The notes beneath the pieces were generated by a model that was not told the DNA's origin, did no database searches, and saw only the letters and a program-made list of their open reading frames with translations. From Vibrio mimicus CAIM 602 (GTDB lineage Bacteria > Pseudomonadota > Gammaproteobacteria > Enterobacterales > Vibrionaceae): a DNA stretch of 64,000 nucleotides. Below are positions 16,224 through 25,878 of this stretch, piece by piece (position 1 is the stretch's first letter; every line of letters starts with the position of its first letter). The stretch lies in assembly GCF_000338875.1 (NCBI RefSeq), contig NZ_AOMO01000077.1:1-64000 (forward strand), in the 5' to 3' direction. The position numbers and the translations under genes were made by a program.

Positions 16224-16295
16224 CTTCAACTACCTATTGGTTCTGATCTTCATTCGCTGGGTGACAGCGATGTCATCCTAATCACGTGTAACGGA

Positions 16296-17345
16296 CTACT
16301 CGATTTCGTCTTCTTCTGCGTTTTCAAACTCGGCCATAATGTCTTTACCGAGGAAGGCGAGATCCGTTTTCACCACATCAGGGCGTTTGATTTTTTCGGA
16401 AACTTGTACCGCGAGCTTCTCTCCGGATCGACCCATTTTAACGCGGTAAGTCGGTAACTCTTCAACAAACATCACCGCGTGTTCTGGCATTTTGATCGGG
16501 ATAACATCACCGACTTGCAGCTCCATCAAATCACGCAGCGCAATATCCATTTCGAGCAGGTTAACTCGGAAATTGACGGGCACATCCATAATCTCTTCAC
16601 GCAGAGCAGTGCTCCAACGCACGTCGGTTTCCATTTTGTCCGACTGCACACCTGCATCAAGCAACTCACGGATTGGCTCCATCATGGAATACGGCATCAC
16701 CATGTGGAAATCGCCACCGCCACCATCCACTTCAACGTGGAAGGAGCTGACAACAATCACTTCCGTCGGGCTGACAATGTTCGCCATACTCGGGTTTACT
16801 TCGGAATCGAGATATTCAAACTCAACCCCCATAACCGGAGACCACGCTTCTTTGTAGTCAGCAAACACGATTTTGAGCAGCAGTTGAATAACGCGTCGCT
16901 CGGTTGGGGTAAATTCACGGCCTTCAATCCGCGCGTGGTAGCGACCATCGCCCCCGAAGAAGTTCTCTACCAGAATAAACACCAAGCGCGCTTCCATGGT
17001 CACCAAAGCGGTGCCTTTTAAGGGGCGAAAACGCACCATATTCAAACTGGTGGGTACATATAACGTATTTTGGTATTCACCAAACTTCATCATCTGCACA
17101 CCGTTGATCGATACCTCAGCGGTTTTGCGCAGCATGTTGAAGAGACTGATGCGTAGGTGGCGAGCAAAACGTTCATTGATCAGCTCCAGAGTCGGCATTC
17201 GACCCCGGACGATACGATCTTGGGAAGAAAAATCGAAATTTACCGCGCCGGGGACCGACTTGGGTAATTCTTCTTCTTCCTCATCGACACTATCAACGCC
17301 GTGGAGTAGCGCATCAATTTCGTCTTGGCTTAATAAATCAGTCAC
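16296..17345 (-). CDS. fliM: Flagellar motor switch protein FliM
   Basis: A 349-residue C-ring protein that receives CheY-P. The N-terminal CheY-binding peptide LSQDEIDALLHG (residues 5-16) is intact, followed by an acidic linker. The middle domain carries the FliG-binding GGDG motif (FFGGDGRYH), and the C-terminal SpoA domain resembles FliN. It sits between fliL (7-base gap) and fliN (72-base gap). Confidence 0.96.
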   Translation of the reverse strand: MTDLLSQDEIDALLHGVDSVDEEEEELPKSVPGAVNFDFSSQDRIVRGRMPTLELINERFARHLRISLFNMLRKTAEVSINGVQMMKFGEYQNTLYVPTSLNMVRFRPLKGTALVTMEARLVFILVENFFGGDGRYHARIEGREFTPTERRVIQLLLKIVFADYKEAWSPVMGVEFEYLDSEVNPSMANIVSPTEVIVVSSFHVEVDGGGGDFHMVMPYSMMEPIRELLDAGVQSDKMETDVRWSTALREEIMDVPVNFRVNLLEMDIALRDLMELQVGDVIPIKMPEHAVMFVEELPTYRVKMGRSGEKLAVQVSEKIKRPDVVKTDLAFLGKDIMAEFENAEEDEIE

Positions 17346-17352
17346 ATTTCAC

Positions 17353-17853
17353 CTATTGCATTACAAAGTCGGTAAATAGCACTTTTTCAATAACGGGTTT
17401 GCCCACGGCTTGATTGAGCGCCGCTTTGATGTCTTCAGTTGCTTTATCACGCAGCTCAATTCGGCCACTCGGGGTACGCAGTTGCTCTACGGTGGCAGAA
17501 GCAAAAGTGGCCAACAAGGAGCTTTCTACTAATGGGGAGTGATAACGCGCAAGGTTTTCATTTTCGCTACCGCGCACCATCAACTGAACTTTGATTTGCA
17601 CCAGACGATCTCGGTCATCCCCTGTCACATTAAACACAAACGGTTGAGCGATATTGACGTAGGAAACCGGATCCGCTGGCGTAGCAGCTTGTTCCGCTTT
17701 TTGCTCAGCTTGGGCAGCAGCCTCTCCATCACCAGAACCCATCATGAAAAATGCTGCACCACCACCGCCAGCCAACAACACCACGGCAGCAATAATAATG
17801 ATCAGCAGTTTCTTTTTCCCTTTGGGAGCATCCGAGAGTTGTTCTTCGGCCAT
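17353..17853 (-). CDS. fliL: Flagellar basal body-associated protein FliL
   Basis: A 166-residue single-pass inner-membrane protein. A Lys-rich cytoplasmic start (PKGKKK) precedes a helix at about residues 15-37, then an Ala/Glu linker and a stomatin-like periplasmic domain ending FTDFVMQ. FliL surrounds stator units and supports torque. It is in the operon between fliK (34-base gap) and fliM. Confidence 0.95.
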   Translation of the reverse strand: MAEEQLSDAPKGKKKLLIIIIAAVVLLAGGGGAAFFMMGSGDGEAAAQAEQKAEQAATPADPVSYVNIAQPFVFNVTGDDRDRLVQIKVQLMVRGSENENLARYHSPLVESSLLATFASATVEQLRTPSGRIELRDKATEDIKAALNQAVGKPVIEKVLFTDFVMQ

Positions 17854-17887
17854 AATTGCCTCTGTATGTGGTTAATTTTGTATAAGT

Positions 17888-19840
17888 TTAAGCGTAATAA
17901 CTGATTCCATCACGCTTTGTTGCCACATTCAAATCAAGTTTGACGTCGGTATCAAGGTTTTCTTCGCTATTGTGCCTTTCATTGCGTGCACTTTGACCAA
18001 AACCCGACTGTTCTTGCCCAGCATAACGCTGTTGTTGTCCTGCACTTTGCTGTTGTACTGAGGTATCACCCAACTGGACTCCTTGCTGAGCTAACATTTC
18101 ACGTAGTCTCGGCATGGTTTGCTCTAACGCATCTCTCGCGTGTTGGTTCGCTACGGTGAAATGCACGGTAGCGCCATCACCCTGCATGTTCATGCGAATA
18201 TGCATACGACCCATTTCTGGAGGGTCGAGGCGAATATCGATGTTTTTCAGGTTCTTCGACATCATCATTTGAACTCGCTCAGCGAGTTGATCCGCCGCCA
18301 TCTCTTTGTTCAGATGCAAAGGCGTTGCGTTGGTTTGTACCGCTTGAGGTTCTGCGCGGTTTAAAGCCTGACTTTGTCCCATACCTTGCCCCGCGGCGGC
18401 AGCAATTTGTTGGGCTAATCCCTCTTGACCAGATTCAGCCGTGACACGGCGTTCATCACCGCCAGCTAAGGATCGACCACCTAGCGCGGCTAACATTGCG
18501 GAACTTGCCATGACTTCAGGATTCACTGTTGAAGCAGGATTGACCATAGGATTTGCCGCCACGGCTTGTGGAGCAAGTGCAGCCATATCAACAGGTGTTG
18601 CAGCCGCTGGGTTAGTTGGAATAGCCGCCGCCCGCTCAGCACCAGTCAGATGCGCGGGTGCTGGCGTTAACCCTTGTGCTACCGATTGTGCCAATGTGTT
18701 CGGTGCTAAAGCTTTTGGCTTTGCACCATCTAAAGTCTGATCTTTAAGCTCAGGCGATACCGATGACCACTCAGCCTCAGTAGGTACTTGGCTTGCCCAA
18801 GGAATGGCAACTTTACCACTCTCAGCAACCGTACCTTCGGCATTGAGTAAATCGTTTGGTGCTTGTGGTAAACCATTCATCACAGCCTGAGTAGGTTTAG
18901 TCGTACGTGGCGCTTTACCCATCGCCGCGATCTCATCACCCATCATCGCTGCTTCTGATTTTACTACAGCAGAAGACTGCGCAAGCGCAGGCTCGACTGG
19001 CAGCTCATCCACTAGAGCAGCCGCATCTTTAGGATCCGTTTGAAGTGCATTCGCACCTGCCAACGCGCCGCCCACTAATGTTGCCGCCATGAGTTCATCT
19101 TTCGCTGTCTCATCATCGCTCGGCAAAGCGTTGGTTTCATCCATTTCCCCAGTGTTTAGTGGCATCGCCGCTTTCAGCTTAGCTTGCTCAACCTGTGGCA
19201 ATACTTCTTCAGCCAAAACCTCTTTCGCCGTTAATTCTGCGGTGTGCTTATCTAAAGCTTGGCCGTTTTGCACTGGCAAAGTTTTGCCGTTTGATTTAGT
19301 CAGCGCTTGGTTGGCCTCTTGCAAACGCCCTAGAATTTCATCGCCTTCACTCATGGCTTGTGCGGTTTTACGCTTTAGTTCATGGCTCGCCAGCGCATCA
19401 TCGGCTGACTCGGGTTTGGCAACCCACTTGGCGATCGAAGGAGGAATAGGCGCATCTAGCTTTTCATCAGCAGCGCTTGTTTCACCCGCTTCGCCCTTCA
19501 GCAATGGCTGTGCTTTCAGTTCTGCTGGTGTACCTGTGACTTTCACCCCCTCTTCACTGAGTAAGTCAGAGCTAGCAGCACTGATTTCTACATCATTGCT
19601 ATCCGTTACAGAGGTTGATTCTCCTTCAGGATTCATCAACACATCAGCGACGATTTCGGCTTCGCTCTCGGGAGAAAGGGCTGAATCGGAAGCAGTTTTA
19701 TCACCGAAAATCAAGGCGTGTAACTGAGCAAAAAAGCCACCTGACGATTCCGTCTCCGCAGCCTCAGCGCTAACTGCGCCGCTTTTACTCACAGAGGCAA
19801 CTTTGCCCGGTTCAACCGGTGGGGTGAGATTCACATTCAT
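17888..19840 (-). CDS. fliK: Flagellar hook-length control protein FliK
   Basis: A 650-residue, Ala/Glu/Pro-rich molecular ruler that sets hook length and triggers FlhB switching. Most of it (about 30-510) is low-complexity. The conserved Flg_hook domain (about 515-600) has LAERVQMMMSKNLKNIDIRL and PPEMGRMHIRM, followed by a Gln-rich tail. ATG 19840 is chosen over an upstream GTG because GAG lies at suitable spacing. It is the first gene of the export/switch operon, with a sigma-54 promoter about 110 bases upstream. Long antisense ORFs here reflect its composition. Confidence 0.95.
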   Translation of the reverse strand: MNVNLTPPVEPGKVASVSKSGAVSAEAAETESSGGFFAQLHALIFGDKTASDSALSPESEAEIVADVLMNPEGESTSVTDSNDVEISAASSDLLSEEGVKVTGTPAELKAQPLLKGEAGETSAADEKLDAPIPPSIAKWVAKPESADDALASHELKRKTAQAMSEGDEILGRLQEANQALTKSNGKTLPVQNGQALDKHTAELTAKEVLAEEVLPQVEQAKLKAAMPLNTGEMDETNALPSDDETAKDELMAATLVGGALAGANALQTDPKDAAALVDELPVEPALAQSSAVVKSEAAMMGDEIAAMGKAPRTTKPTQAVMNGLPQAPNDLLNAEGTVAESGKVAIPWASQVPTEAEWSSVSPELKDQTLDGAKPKALAPNTLAQSVAQGLTPAPAHLTGAERAAAIPTNPAAATPVDMAALAPQAVAANPMVNPASTVNPEVMASSAMLAALGGRSLAGGDERRVTAESGQEGLAQQIAAAAGQGMGQSQALNRAEPQAVQTNATPLHLNKEMAADQLAERVQMMMSKNLKNIDIRLDPPEMGRMHIRMNMQGDGATVHFTVANQHARDALEQTMPRLREMLAQQGVQLGDTSVQQQSAGQQQRYAGQEQSGFGQSARNERHNSEENLDTDVKLDLNVATKRDGISYYA

Positions 19841-19950
19841 ATTTGCTACTCGCACAGTGGATTTTGAGTCAGGGTATAACCAACACTGGCCAACCCATGC
19901 TGTTCAACTCATCGGTAACTTTGGGGGTAAACCCCTTTTGTGAAAACAAA

Positions 19951-19965
19951 GCAAGAAGCACGCCA
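19951..19965 (-). promoter_or_regulatory. Sigma-54 promoter of the fliK operon
   Basis: The minus strand reads TGGCGTG, four bases, TTGC, matching the -24/-12 consensus (TGGCACG-N4-TTGC). It lies in the 192-bp gap between fliJ and fliK, so fliK to flhB can be transcribed separately from fliEFGHIJ. FlrC is the expected activator for this class. Confidence 0.8.
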
Positions 19966-20032
19966 AGTAACACTAAAACAATGACAGAAAGATAAGAATA
20001 GCTAACACCGGTTCAGGTTTTAGCTGAATGGA

Positions 20033-20476
20033 TTAAGAAGAGAGGCGGCGACGGTTGAACATCAGAGTGGAAAATTCATCCATCTGTTTCTGTTCGCGTT
20101 TTTCTTGTTGTAGTTGACGTTCAGTTTGCTTTTTCTCAAGCAGCCATTGGTAGGACTTACGCTTTTGACGCATGCTCATCCAATGCTGCTCACAGTTTTC
20201 GACCTGCATACGAAAGTGCTGCTCTGCACTCTTCTGCTTGGCCAATGTTTCATCCAGCTGGGTGAGAAAGCGGTTTAGGTGACCATATTGGCTGGCCGTT
20301 AAACCCGATTGGCCGCGCTCCACCAACTGCTGGCAATACTCCAAACGATACTGCTCAATTTGGCGTAATTGAAGGTAGTAACTCTCTAGCTCGCTGCGCG
20401 CTTTACTCAACGCCAGCACCGCTTTGTCTTCCCCTTCCTGAGCCTGTTCAAGCAAAAAATCTAATGCATTATCCAT
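20033..20476 (-). CDS. fliJ: Flagellar export chaperone FliJ
   Basis: A 147-residue, Gln/Glu/Arg-rich protein predicted to be almost entirely coiled coil. It is the stalk-like partner of the FliI ATPase that couples it to the FlhA export gate. Length and position after fliI (17-base gap) are canonical. It is the last gene of fliEFGHIJ. No clear terminator follows; the fliK promoter lies just downstream. Confidence 0.93.
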   Translation of the reverse strand: MDNALDFLLEQAQEGEDKAVLALSKARSELESYYLQLRQIEQYRLEYCQQLVERGQSGLTASQYGHLNRFLTQLDETLAKQKSAEQHFRMQVENCEQHWMSMRQKRKSYQWLLEKKQTERQLQQEKREQKQMDEFSTLMFNRRRLSS

Positions 20477-20493
20477 AGTCGGTGGCTCCGTCG

Positions 20494-21813
20494 TTACATA
20501 CTCAGAACATGGCGTAGCATGTTAACGCACATGTCATAAGGCACGGTTTCTTTCATCGCCTGCTGCAAGTACTGATCCAGCTTAGGTTTGAGGGTGAAGG
20601 CCGCATCAATCGCTTTATCGGTACCAGGTTTATAAGCACCAATCGAAACAAGATCTTGATTCTTACGGCAGACAGAGAGGATCTGCCGCACCGCTTTGGA
20701 CATGAGTAAATGCTCATCGGTGGTGATTTGTGGCATTACCCGACTCACCGATTTTTCAACATCAATCGCTGGATAATGACCTGCATCCGCCATTTCCCGT
20801 GACAGGACAATGTGACCATCGAGAATCGCTCGAGAGGCATCAGCAATCGGATCTTGTAAGTCATCACCTTCGGTCAATACCGTAAAAAATGCTGTAATGG
20901 AGCCTTGATGTGGGCCACCGTTACCTGCTCGTTCCACAAGTGCAGGAAGTTTGGCAAACACGGAAGGTGGATAACCTTTAGTAGCGGGTGGTTCGCCGAC
21001 AGACAGCGCAATTTCCCGCTGTGCCTGAGCAAAACGGGTTAGAGAATCCATTAGCAGGAGAACATCTAAGCCTTGATCACGAAAGTATTCGGCGATGGTG
21101 AGTGCGGTTTGGCAACCTTTTAAACGCATCAGCGGCGAAGAGTCAGCAGGTGCAGCCACCACGACAGAGCGCTGACGACCATCCACACCAAGAATCTCTT
21201 CAATAAACTCTTTAACTTCACGTCCCCGTTCACCAATCAGCCCAACCACAACGACTTGAGCTGTTGTGCCTCGGGTCATCATGCCAAGCGTGACCGATTT
21301 ACCCACACCGGAGCCGGCAAACAAACCTATCCGCTGCCCTTTGCCTACAGTCAGTAGGCCATTGATGGCTTTGATGCCGACATCCAAAGGTTCGCTGATC
21401 GGTTTACGAGCAAGCGGGTTAATCGGTGCTGCATTGAGCGATGCGCGCTGATCCGTGTAGATAGGACCTAGACCATCGAGCGGATTACCAACCCCGTCAA
21501 TCACTCGACCGAGCAGTTCCATCCCCACTGGCAAGCCAGATTCAGCAGTAATTGGTGTGACTTTCGCACCGGGAAGGACACCGATGATCTGTTCGCTTGG
21601 CATCAAAAAGAGGTTATCGCCAGAAAAGCCAACCACTTCCGCCTCCATCTCGCCGGTCATGGTTTCGACTTTACACAGACTACCCACTGGTGCTTTGCAG
21701 CCTGTGGCTTCCAGCGTAAGGCCGACGACACGCACCAGTTTGCCCGAAGCCATCGGTCTGGTGGTGTGTCCTTCCACTTTGTACTGAGCAAGACGATCCG
21801 CTAAAGCCAACAT
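20494..21813 (-). CDS. fliI: Flagellar export ATPase FliI
   Basis: A 439-residue hexameric ATPase related to F1-beta. Walker A is AGSGVGKS at residues 166-173, and Walker B is LLLMDSLTR. The family segment ALPALVERAGNGG is also present. It energizes unfolding and export of flagellar substrates with FliH and FliJ. It begins 3 bases after fliH. Confidence 0.96.
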   Translation of the reverse strand: MLALADRLAQYKVEGHTTRPMASGKLVRVVGLTLEATGCKAPVGSLCKVETMTGEMEAEVVGFSGDNLFLMPSEQIIGVLPGAKVTPITAESGLPVGMELLGRVIDGVGNPLDGLGPIYTDQRASLNAAPINPLARKPISEPLDVGIKAINGLLTVGKGQRIGLFAGSGVGKSVTLGMMTRGTTAQVVVVGLIGERGREVKEFIEEILGVDGRQRSVVVAAPADSSPLMRLKGCQTALTIAEYFRDQGLDVLLLMDSLTRFAQAQREIALSVGEPPATKGYPPSVFAKLPALVERAGNGGPHQGSITAFFTVLTEGDDLQDPIADASRAILDGHIVLSREMADAGHYPAIDVEKSVSRVMPQITTDEHLLMSKAVRQILSVCRKNQDLVSIGAYKPGTDKAIDAAFTLKPKLDQYLQQAMKETVPYDMCVNMLRHVLSM

Positions 21814-21816
21814 CAG

Positions 21817-22617
21817 TTACTCTCCGGGATGGTGACGATTGACGCCGCAAAAACTTTTTAGAACGCTGCGCACCCGATCTTCCATGCGATAGCTGACACT
21901 CGATTCTCCCGCTTCAATCTGCACGTCACCACGGCTCAATGCGGGCTCGCTGAGCAAGGTCCAGTTGCGGGTTTCAATTTCCTGCTCACCATACGCTTGG
22001 CGAATGATCTCTACATCTTCAGGATTGAGTTTGAGTGTAATCGCATGTCCAGCAATAGGGAGCGACTCAACAGAGGCTTTCACCGTATCAAGAATCACTT
22101 GCGGATTGGTTTGCACCTCAACATGCACCACCTCTTTCGTGAGCGCCAGCACCATATCCACCAACTGTTTTTCAACCTGCGCATTAAGCAGATCCAATGG
22201 TTGAGCAAACTGGTTAGCGAGTGCCATAAAGGTTTGTACATGTTCTTGGATCAACGCTTGCCCTTCGGCAACACCCTCTTGGTAGCCTTGTGCATGCCCT
22301 TCTTGATGGCCAGCTTGCAAGCCTTCTGCTTTACCTTGCTCAAGGCCTTGCTGATAACCTTCGGCTAGCCCTTGTTCAAAGCCTTCCTGCTGAGCAGCAG
22401 AGCGGATCAGGGCAATTTCTTCTTCGGTTAATTCGTGTGCGGCTTCCTGTTCGGGTTCATCAAAATGAGGAATCCAGCCCGGATCGTAATTGAAAGCGGT
22501 CTGTTTGGCCGCTTTATGGGTATCTGCGCCGTAGTCAGGCAGCCCCCATTTTTGAGGAGTGACAGTCGCATCATCTGCGCCCGGGCGAATAAAACCGCGC
22601 TTTCTTTCACCAGACAT
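21817..22617 (-). CDS. fliH: Flagellar assembly protein FliH
   Basis: A 266-residue regulator of FliI. An N-terminal region is followed by a striking Gly-rich helix (about residues 85-130) made of repeated QGxxxG units (EGFEQGLAEGYQQGLEQG), the GxxxG hallmark of FliH dimers. The C-terminal domain binds FliI. ATG 22617 has GAGG seven bases upstream; the frame opens at a TTG four codons earlier. Confidence 0.95.
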   Translation of the reverse strand: MSGERKRGFIRPGADDATVTPQKWGLPDYGADTHKAAKQTAFNYDPGWIPHFDEPEQEAAHELTEEEIALIRSAAQQEGFEQGLAEGYQQGLEQGKAEGLQAGHQEGHAQGYQEGVAEGQALIQEHVQTFMALANQFAQPLDLLNAQVEKQLVDMVLALTKEVVHVEVQTNPQVILDTVKASVESLPIAGHAITLKLNPEDVEIIRQAYGEQEIETRNWTLLSEPALSRGDVQIEAGESSVSYRMEDRVRSVLKSFCGVNRHHPGE

Positions 22618-22697
22618 TGTGATCCTCAATCATGCAGCAGGTTCAATGTAAAAAACCATCGACGTGAATCGGATCTGCTTACGCAGATCCGTATTGA

Positions 22698-23744
22698 TTA
22701 CAAGAATTCGTCAGCACCACCGCCCAACATGATTTCGCCGTTATCGGCCATGCGACGAGCAATTGCCAAGATCTCTTTCTGTGCTGCTTCCACATCCGAT
22801 ACTTTGATCGGCGGCATGGCTTCCAGATCGTCTTTCATCATCTCAGCAGCACGTTTCGACATGTTCTTGAAGATCTTCTCACGCAATCCATCGTCTGCCC
22901 CTTTGAGGGCTTTTTGCAATACATCTTGTGGAACATCACGCAGCAATTTTTGAATACCTTGGTCGTCGACTTCGACCAAGTTCTCGAACACGAACATCAG
23001 ATCCTGAATCTGTGTTGCCAAATCTTCGTCTTGCTCGCGCATCTGATCCATCAACACGCTTTCGATGTTGTTGTCCAGATAGTTCATGATATCCGCAGCC
23101 GCTTTCAGGCCGCCAATTTTGGCCGCTTGTGCACCCGCTTGACCCGCGAACTGTTTCTCCATGATTTCGTTCAACTCGGCCAGTGCTGAAGGCTGCACCT
23201 CTTCCAAGTTGGCGATACGCATCAACAGATCTAAACGGTCACGCTCGGCAAACTGCGCCAAAATTTCCGCTGATTGATCTGGCTCGAGGTACGACAATAC
23301 GATGGTTTGGATCTGCGGGTGCTCGTTGACAATAATGCTGGCCACCTGACGTGGATCCATCCATTTGAGTGAGTCCAGACCTTTGGAGCCTGTGCCCAAC
23401 AAAATTTGATCCACCAAGTTATTGGCTTTATCGGCACCGAGAGCCGCAACCAAGGCATTACGTAAGAAGTCTTCGCTGCCCATACCAATGTTGGTGTATT
23501 TCTGAATGTCTTCCAAAAAGGCGCGGTGTACCGCAGATACTTTGGTTTGACTTAAATCTTTAGCGCGCGCCATTGCGCTACCAACGCGCTGTACTTGCTT
23601 AGGTTCGAGGTGGCGAATGATGCCTGCGGCATCTTCCTCGTTTAGACTGAGCAACAAAATTGCCGCTTTTTCATCGCCTGGAATTTCACTGATATCAATG
23701 GTTGATTCGACCACTTCTCCACCATCTTTATTATCTTTAGCCAT
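22698..23744 (-). CDS. fliG: Flagellar motor switch protein FliG
   Basis: A 348-residue C-ring protein that contacts the stator. It has the three armadillo-like domains, the EHPQ motif (VNEHPQIQTIV) in the middle domain, and the charged C-terminal torque helix DDLEAMPPIKVSDVEAAQK. It overlaps the end of fliF by 8 bases, so translation is coupled. Confidence 0.96.
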   Translation of the reverse strand: MAKDNKDGGEVVESTIDISEIPGDEKAAILLLSLNEEDAAGIIRHLEPKQVQRVGSAMARAKDLSQTKVSAVHRAFLEDIQKYTNIGMGSEDFLRNALVAALGADKANNLVDQILLGTGSKGLDSLKWMDPRQVASIIVNEHPQIQTIVLSYLEPDQSAEILAQFAERDRLDLLMRIANLEEVQPSALAELNEIMEKQFAGQAGAQAAKIGGLKAAADIMNYLDNNIESVLMDQMREQDEDLATQIQDLMFVFENLVEVDDQGIQKLLRDVPQDVLQKALKGADDGLREKIFKNMSKRAAEMMKDDLEAMPPIKVSDVEAAQKEILAIARRMADNGEIMLGGGADEFL

Positions 23745-25476
23745 TTTGCATCCAGTTCTTCACCACTTGAGCCGCGAGTTCTGGCTCGTTTGCCACCAAA
23801 GCACGTACTGCTTTCAGCACGTCCTCATCCTTGTGAAGATTAGGCAAATCAATGCCTGAACCAAATTCGAACAGTTCACCGCTATCAATATCGCTACCGA
23901 TCAAGCTGGTTTCACCATCAGCACCGATTGGCATGCCATCCGGACCGTACATTTGATCATCCGAATCTGCCGCAGGGTTGATAAGTTTCTTCATTGCTGG
24001 GCGTACTAGCACCAAGACCACAATGATGATCACGAGTGCACTGGCGAGCCAGCGGATCCAGTCGTTGAAGTTTGGATGTTCCCAAATTGGCACATCAGCA
24101 ATCTGTTCTACTTCTGGCTCAGCAAATGGCATGCTCAAGACATTCAGCAAGTCTCCACGATTTTCACTATAGCCTACCGTGCCGATCAGGATCTGACGAA
24201 TGGAGTTGATCTCAGCTTCGCTGAGTGGGGTGTAAGTGACTTCGCCCGTATCCGGATTAACGTTAGAGCGACTTTTCACTGCAACCGCTACGGTTTGGCG
24301 ATTCACCACGCCAGATTGCTTACGCTCATGGCTAATAGTGGTATCAAGTTCAAAGTTACGGGTCGCTTCTTTATGCACCGAACCTTGCCCCATCACTGAG
24401 CCATCTTTCATCTGTGCTACATCTTGTGGAATAGAAGCATCTGCTGGCGGCTGGTTACTAAGCGCTCCCGGCACACCTGCCACTACGTTACCGTTGTTGT
24501 AGTCTTCCAGTGTGTATTCACTGCGTGTCGCTGGAGTATTCGGGTCAAACACTTTGCGTGTCTGCTCCACGGCACTGAAATCCAGTTCAATATCCACCTG
24601 CGCGGTGTAGTTGCCCAAACCAAGAATCGGGATCAGCACTGAGTCAATTTTTCCACGCAATGCTTCTTCTTGTTGTTTTTCGAGCTCTTGTTCTTTACGG
24701 CGTGCAGCAGAAACCGGATCTTGCGAGCCTGAGCTGAGCAAACGACCATGTTGATCCGTCACCGTCACACGGCTCGGTTTCATACCCGGAACGGCACTGG
24801 CTACCATGTCGACAACGGCATCAATCTCTTCTTGCTTGAGGTTGGCGCCCGTGCGCAAGCTGAGGAAAACAGAAGCGGAAGCTTCTTGGTTTTGGCGCAC
24901 AAACACGCTCTGCTTAGGCAATGCGAGTAATACGCGCGCTTTGTTGATTTGACGCATCTCTTCGATGGCTTTCGCCAGTTGGCGTTCGCGGCTGAGCTTC
25001 AAGCGTTCTTGTTCAAGACGCTGTGAAACCCCAAAGCCCATGTCTTGCATCAAAATTTCGTCGCCCGCTTGACGCTCTTGGTTTAACCCAGCGCGCACCA
25101 TGGACAACTTGAGGCTGTTGTAATCGCTGACAGGCACCAAAATAGTATTGCCATCGAGTTTGTATTGCTGTTTTTGTTGATCGAGGTAATCCAGTACTGG
25201 GATCAGTTCTTCGGTTTCGTAAGCGCCAAGTGGACGCATGTCCGGCTCACGAACCCAAAAGAACAGCATGACGATAAGGGCAACGCAGATCGAAATGGAG
25301 AGTACGAGCACCACTTGGCGCAATAAATCGAGATCACCAACGGTAAAGTCCATCTTGCTACTTTTTTCGTTGATATCTGGATTTTGCGTATCGTGGTCAA
25401 CATCTGAGCCAGCCATCAAGGCATGCTCACCACTGCTGGTCAACGCAAGATCGGTTGTTTGTTTATCATCAGCCAC
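23737..25476 (-). CDS. fliF: Flagellar MS-ring protein FliF
   Basis: A 579-residue protein that forms the membrane base of the flagellum. It has an N-terminal transmembrane helix (about residues 53-75), the ring-building motifs in the periplasmic part (VPVSDYNSLKLSM, LARAIEEM-like LAKAIEEMRQI, VTVTDQHGRLLSS), a second helix (about 475-495), and a C-terminal FliG-binding tail. It follows fliE by 15 bases. Confidence 0.96.
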   Translation of the reverse strand: MADDKQTTDLALTSSGEHALMAGSDVDHDTQNPDINEKSSKMDFTVGDLDLLRQVVLVLSISICVALIVMLFFWVREPDMRPLGAYETEELIPVLDYLDQQKQQYKLDGNTILVPVSDYNSLKLSMVRAGLNQERQAGDEILMQDMGFGVSQRLEQERLKLSRERQLAKAIEEMRQINKARVLLALPKQSVFVRQNQEASASVFLSLRTGANLKQEEIDAVVDMVASAVPGMKPSRVTVTDQHGRLLSSGSQDPVSAARRKEQELEKQQEEALRGKIDSVLIPILGLGNYTAQVDIELDFSAVEQTRKVFDPNTPATRSEYTLEDYNNGNVVAGVPGALSNQPPADASIPQDVAQMKDGSVMGQGSVHKEATRNFELDTTISHERKQSGVVNRQTVAVAVKSRSNVNPDTGEVTYTPLSEAEINSIRQILIGTVGYSENRGDLLNVLSMPFAEPEVEQIADVPIWEHPNFNDWIRWLASALVIIIVVLVLVRPAMKKLINPAADSDDQMYGPDGMPIGADGETSLIGSDIDSGELFEFGSGIDLPNLHKDEDVLKAVRALVANEPELAAQVVKNWMQNG

Positions 25477-25491
25477 AGTTTGCTACCCAAG

Positions 25492-25803
25492 TTATACTGG
25501 CATGTTCATCAGTTCTTTGTACGCTTCAACTAATTTATTGCGTACTTGAATGGTGGCTTCGAAGGCCACGCTCGACTTGTTACGGGCAATCATGACATCA
25601 GAAAGTGAAACCCCTTCATCGCCACGATCAAAACGCATTTGTAAGTCGCTAGAGGTCTTTTGCAGACCATTGACGTTGTTGATCGCGTTGTTCAACATTG
25701 CGCCAAAGTCCGCGCCAACTTTCTGACCTGTCGAAGCTGGCTGAGTATTCATCGCCTCGAACATCATCGCTTGCATTTCGCTATTTAAACCGTCAAGTCT
25801 CAT
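25492..25803 (-). CDS. fliE: Flagellar hook-basal body protein FliE
   Basis: A 103-residue junction protein between the MS ring and the rod. The C-terminal part is canonical: SDVMIARNKSSVAFEATIQVRNKLVEAYKELMNMPV region. ATG 25803 follows GAGGT at five bases and gives the standard length; a TTG six codons upstream opens the frame further. It is the first gene of fliEFGHIJ, with a sigma-54 promoter about 55 bases upstream. Confidence 0.95.
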   Translation of the reverse strand: MRLDGLNSEMQAMMFEAMNTQPASTGQKVGADFGAMLNNAINNVNGLQKTSSDLQMRFDRGDEGVSLSDVMIARNKSSVAFEATIQVRNKLVEAYKELMNMPV

Positions 25804-25858
25804 TGCTACCTCTGATGCCAATTCTTTGACTCAAAAATTCTGTTCCTAACTCTAAAGA

Positions 25859-25873
25859 GCAATTTATATGCCA
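25859..25873 (-). promoter_or_regulatory. Sigma-54 promoter of the fliE operon
   Basis: The minus strand reads TGGCATA, four bases, TTGC. It lies in the 75-base gap between the flrC stop and the fliE start, with a predicted start site near 25848. FlrC-dependent activation of fliE is established in V. cholerae. Confidence 0.85.
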
Positions 25874-25878
25874 TGCCC

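Noticed and set aside
15748..16281. 177-residue plus-strand ORF
   Set aside because: Antisense of fliN and fliO; Ser/Ile-rich composition of a shadow frame.
16479..17021. 180-residue plus-strand ORF
   Set aside because: Antisense of fliM, His/Asn-rich with no recognizable domain.
19089..19727. 212-residue plus-strand ORF
   Set aside because: Antisense shadow of fliK, whose Ala/Glu/Ser-rich codons open the opposite strand. No ribosome site or family motif.
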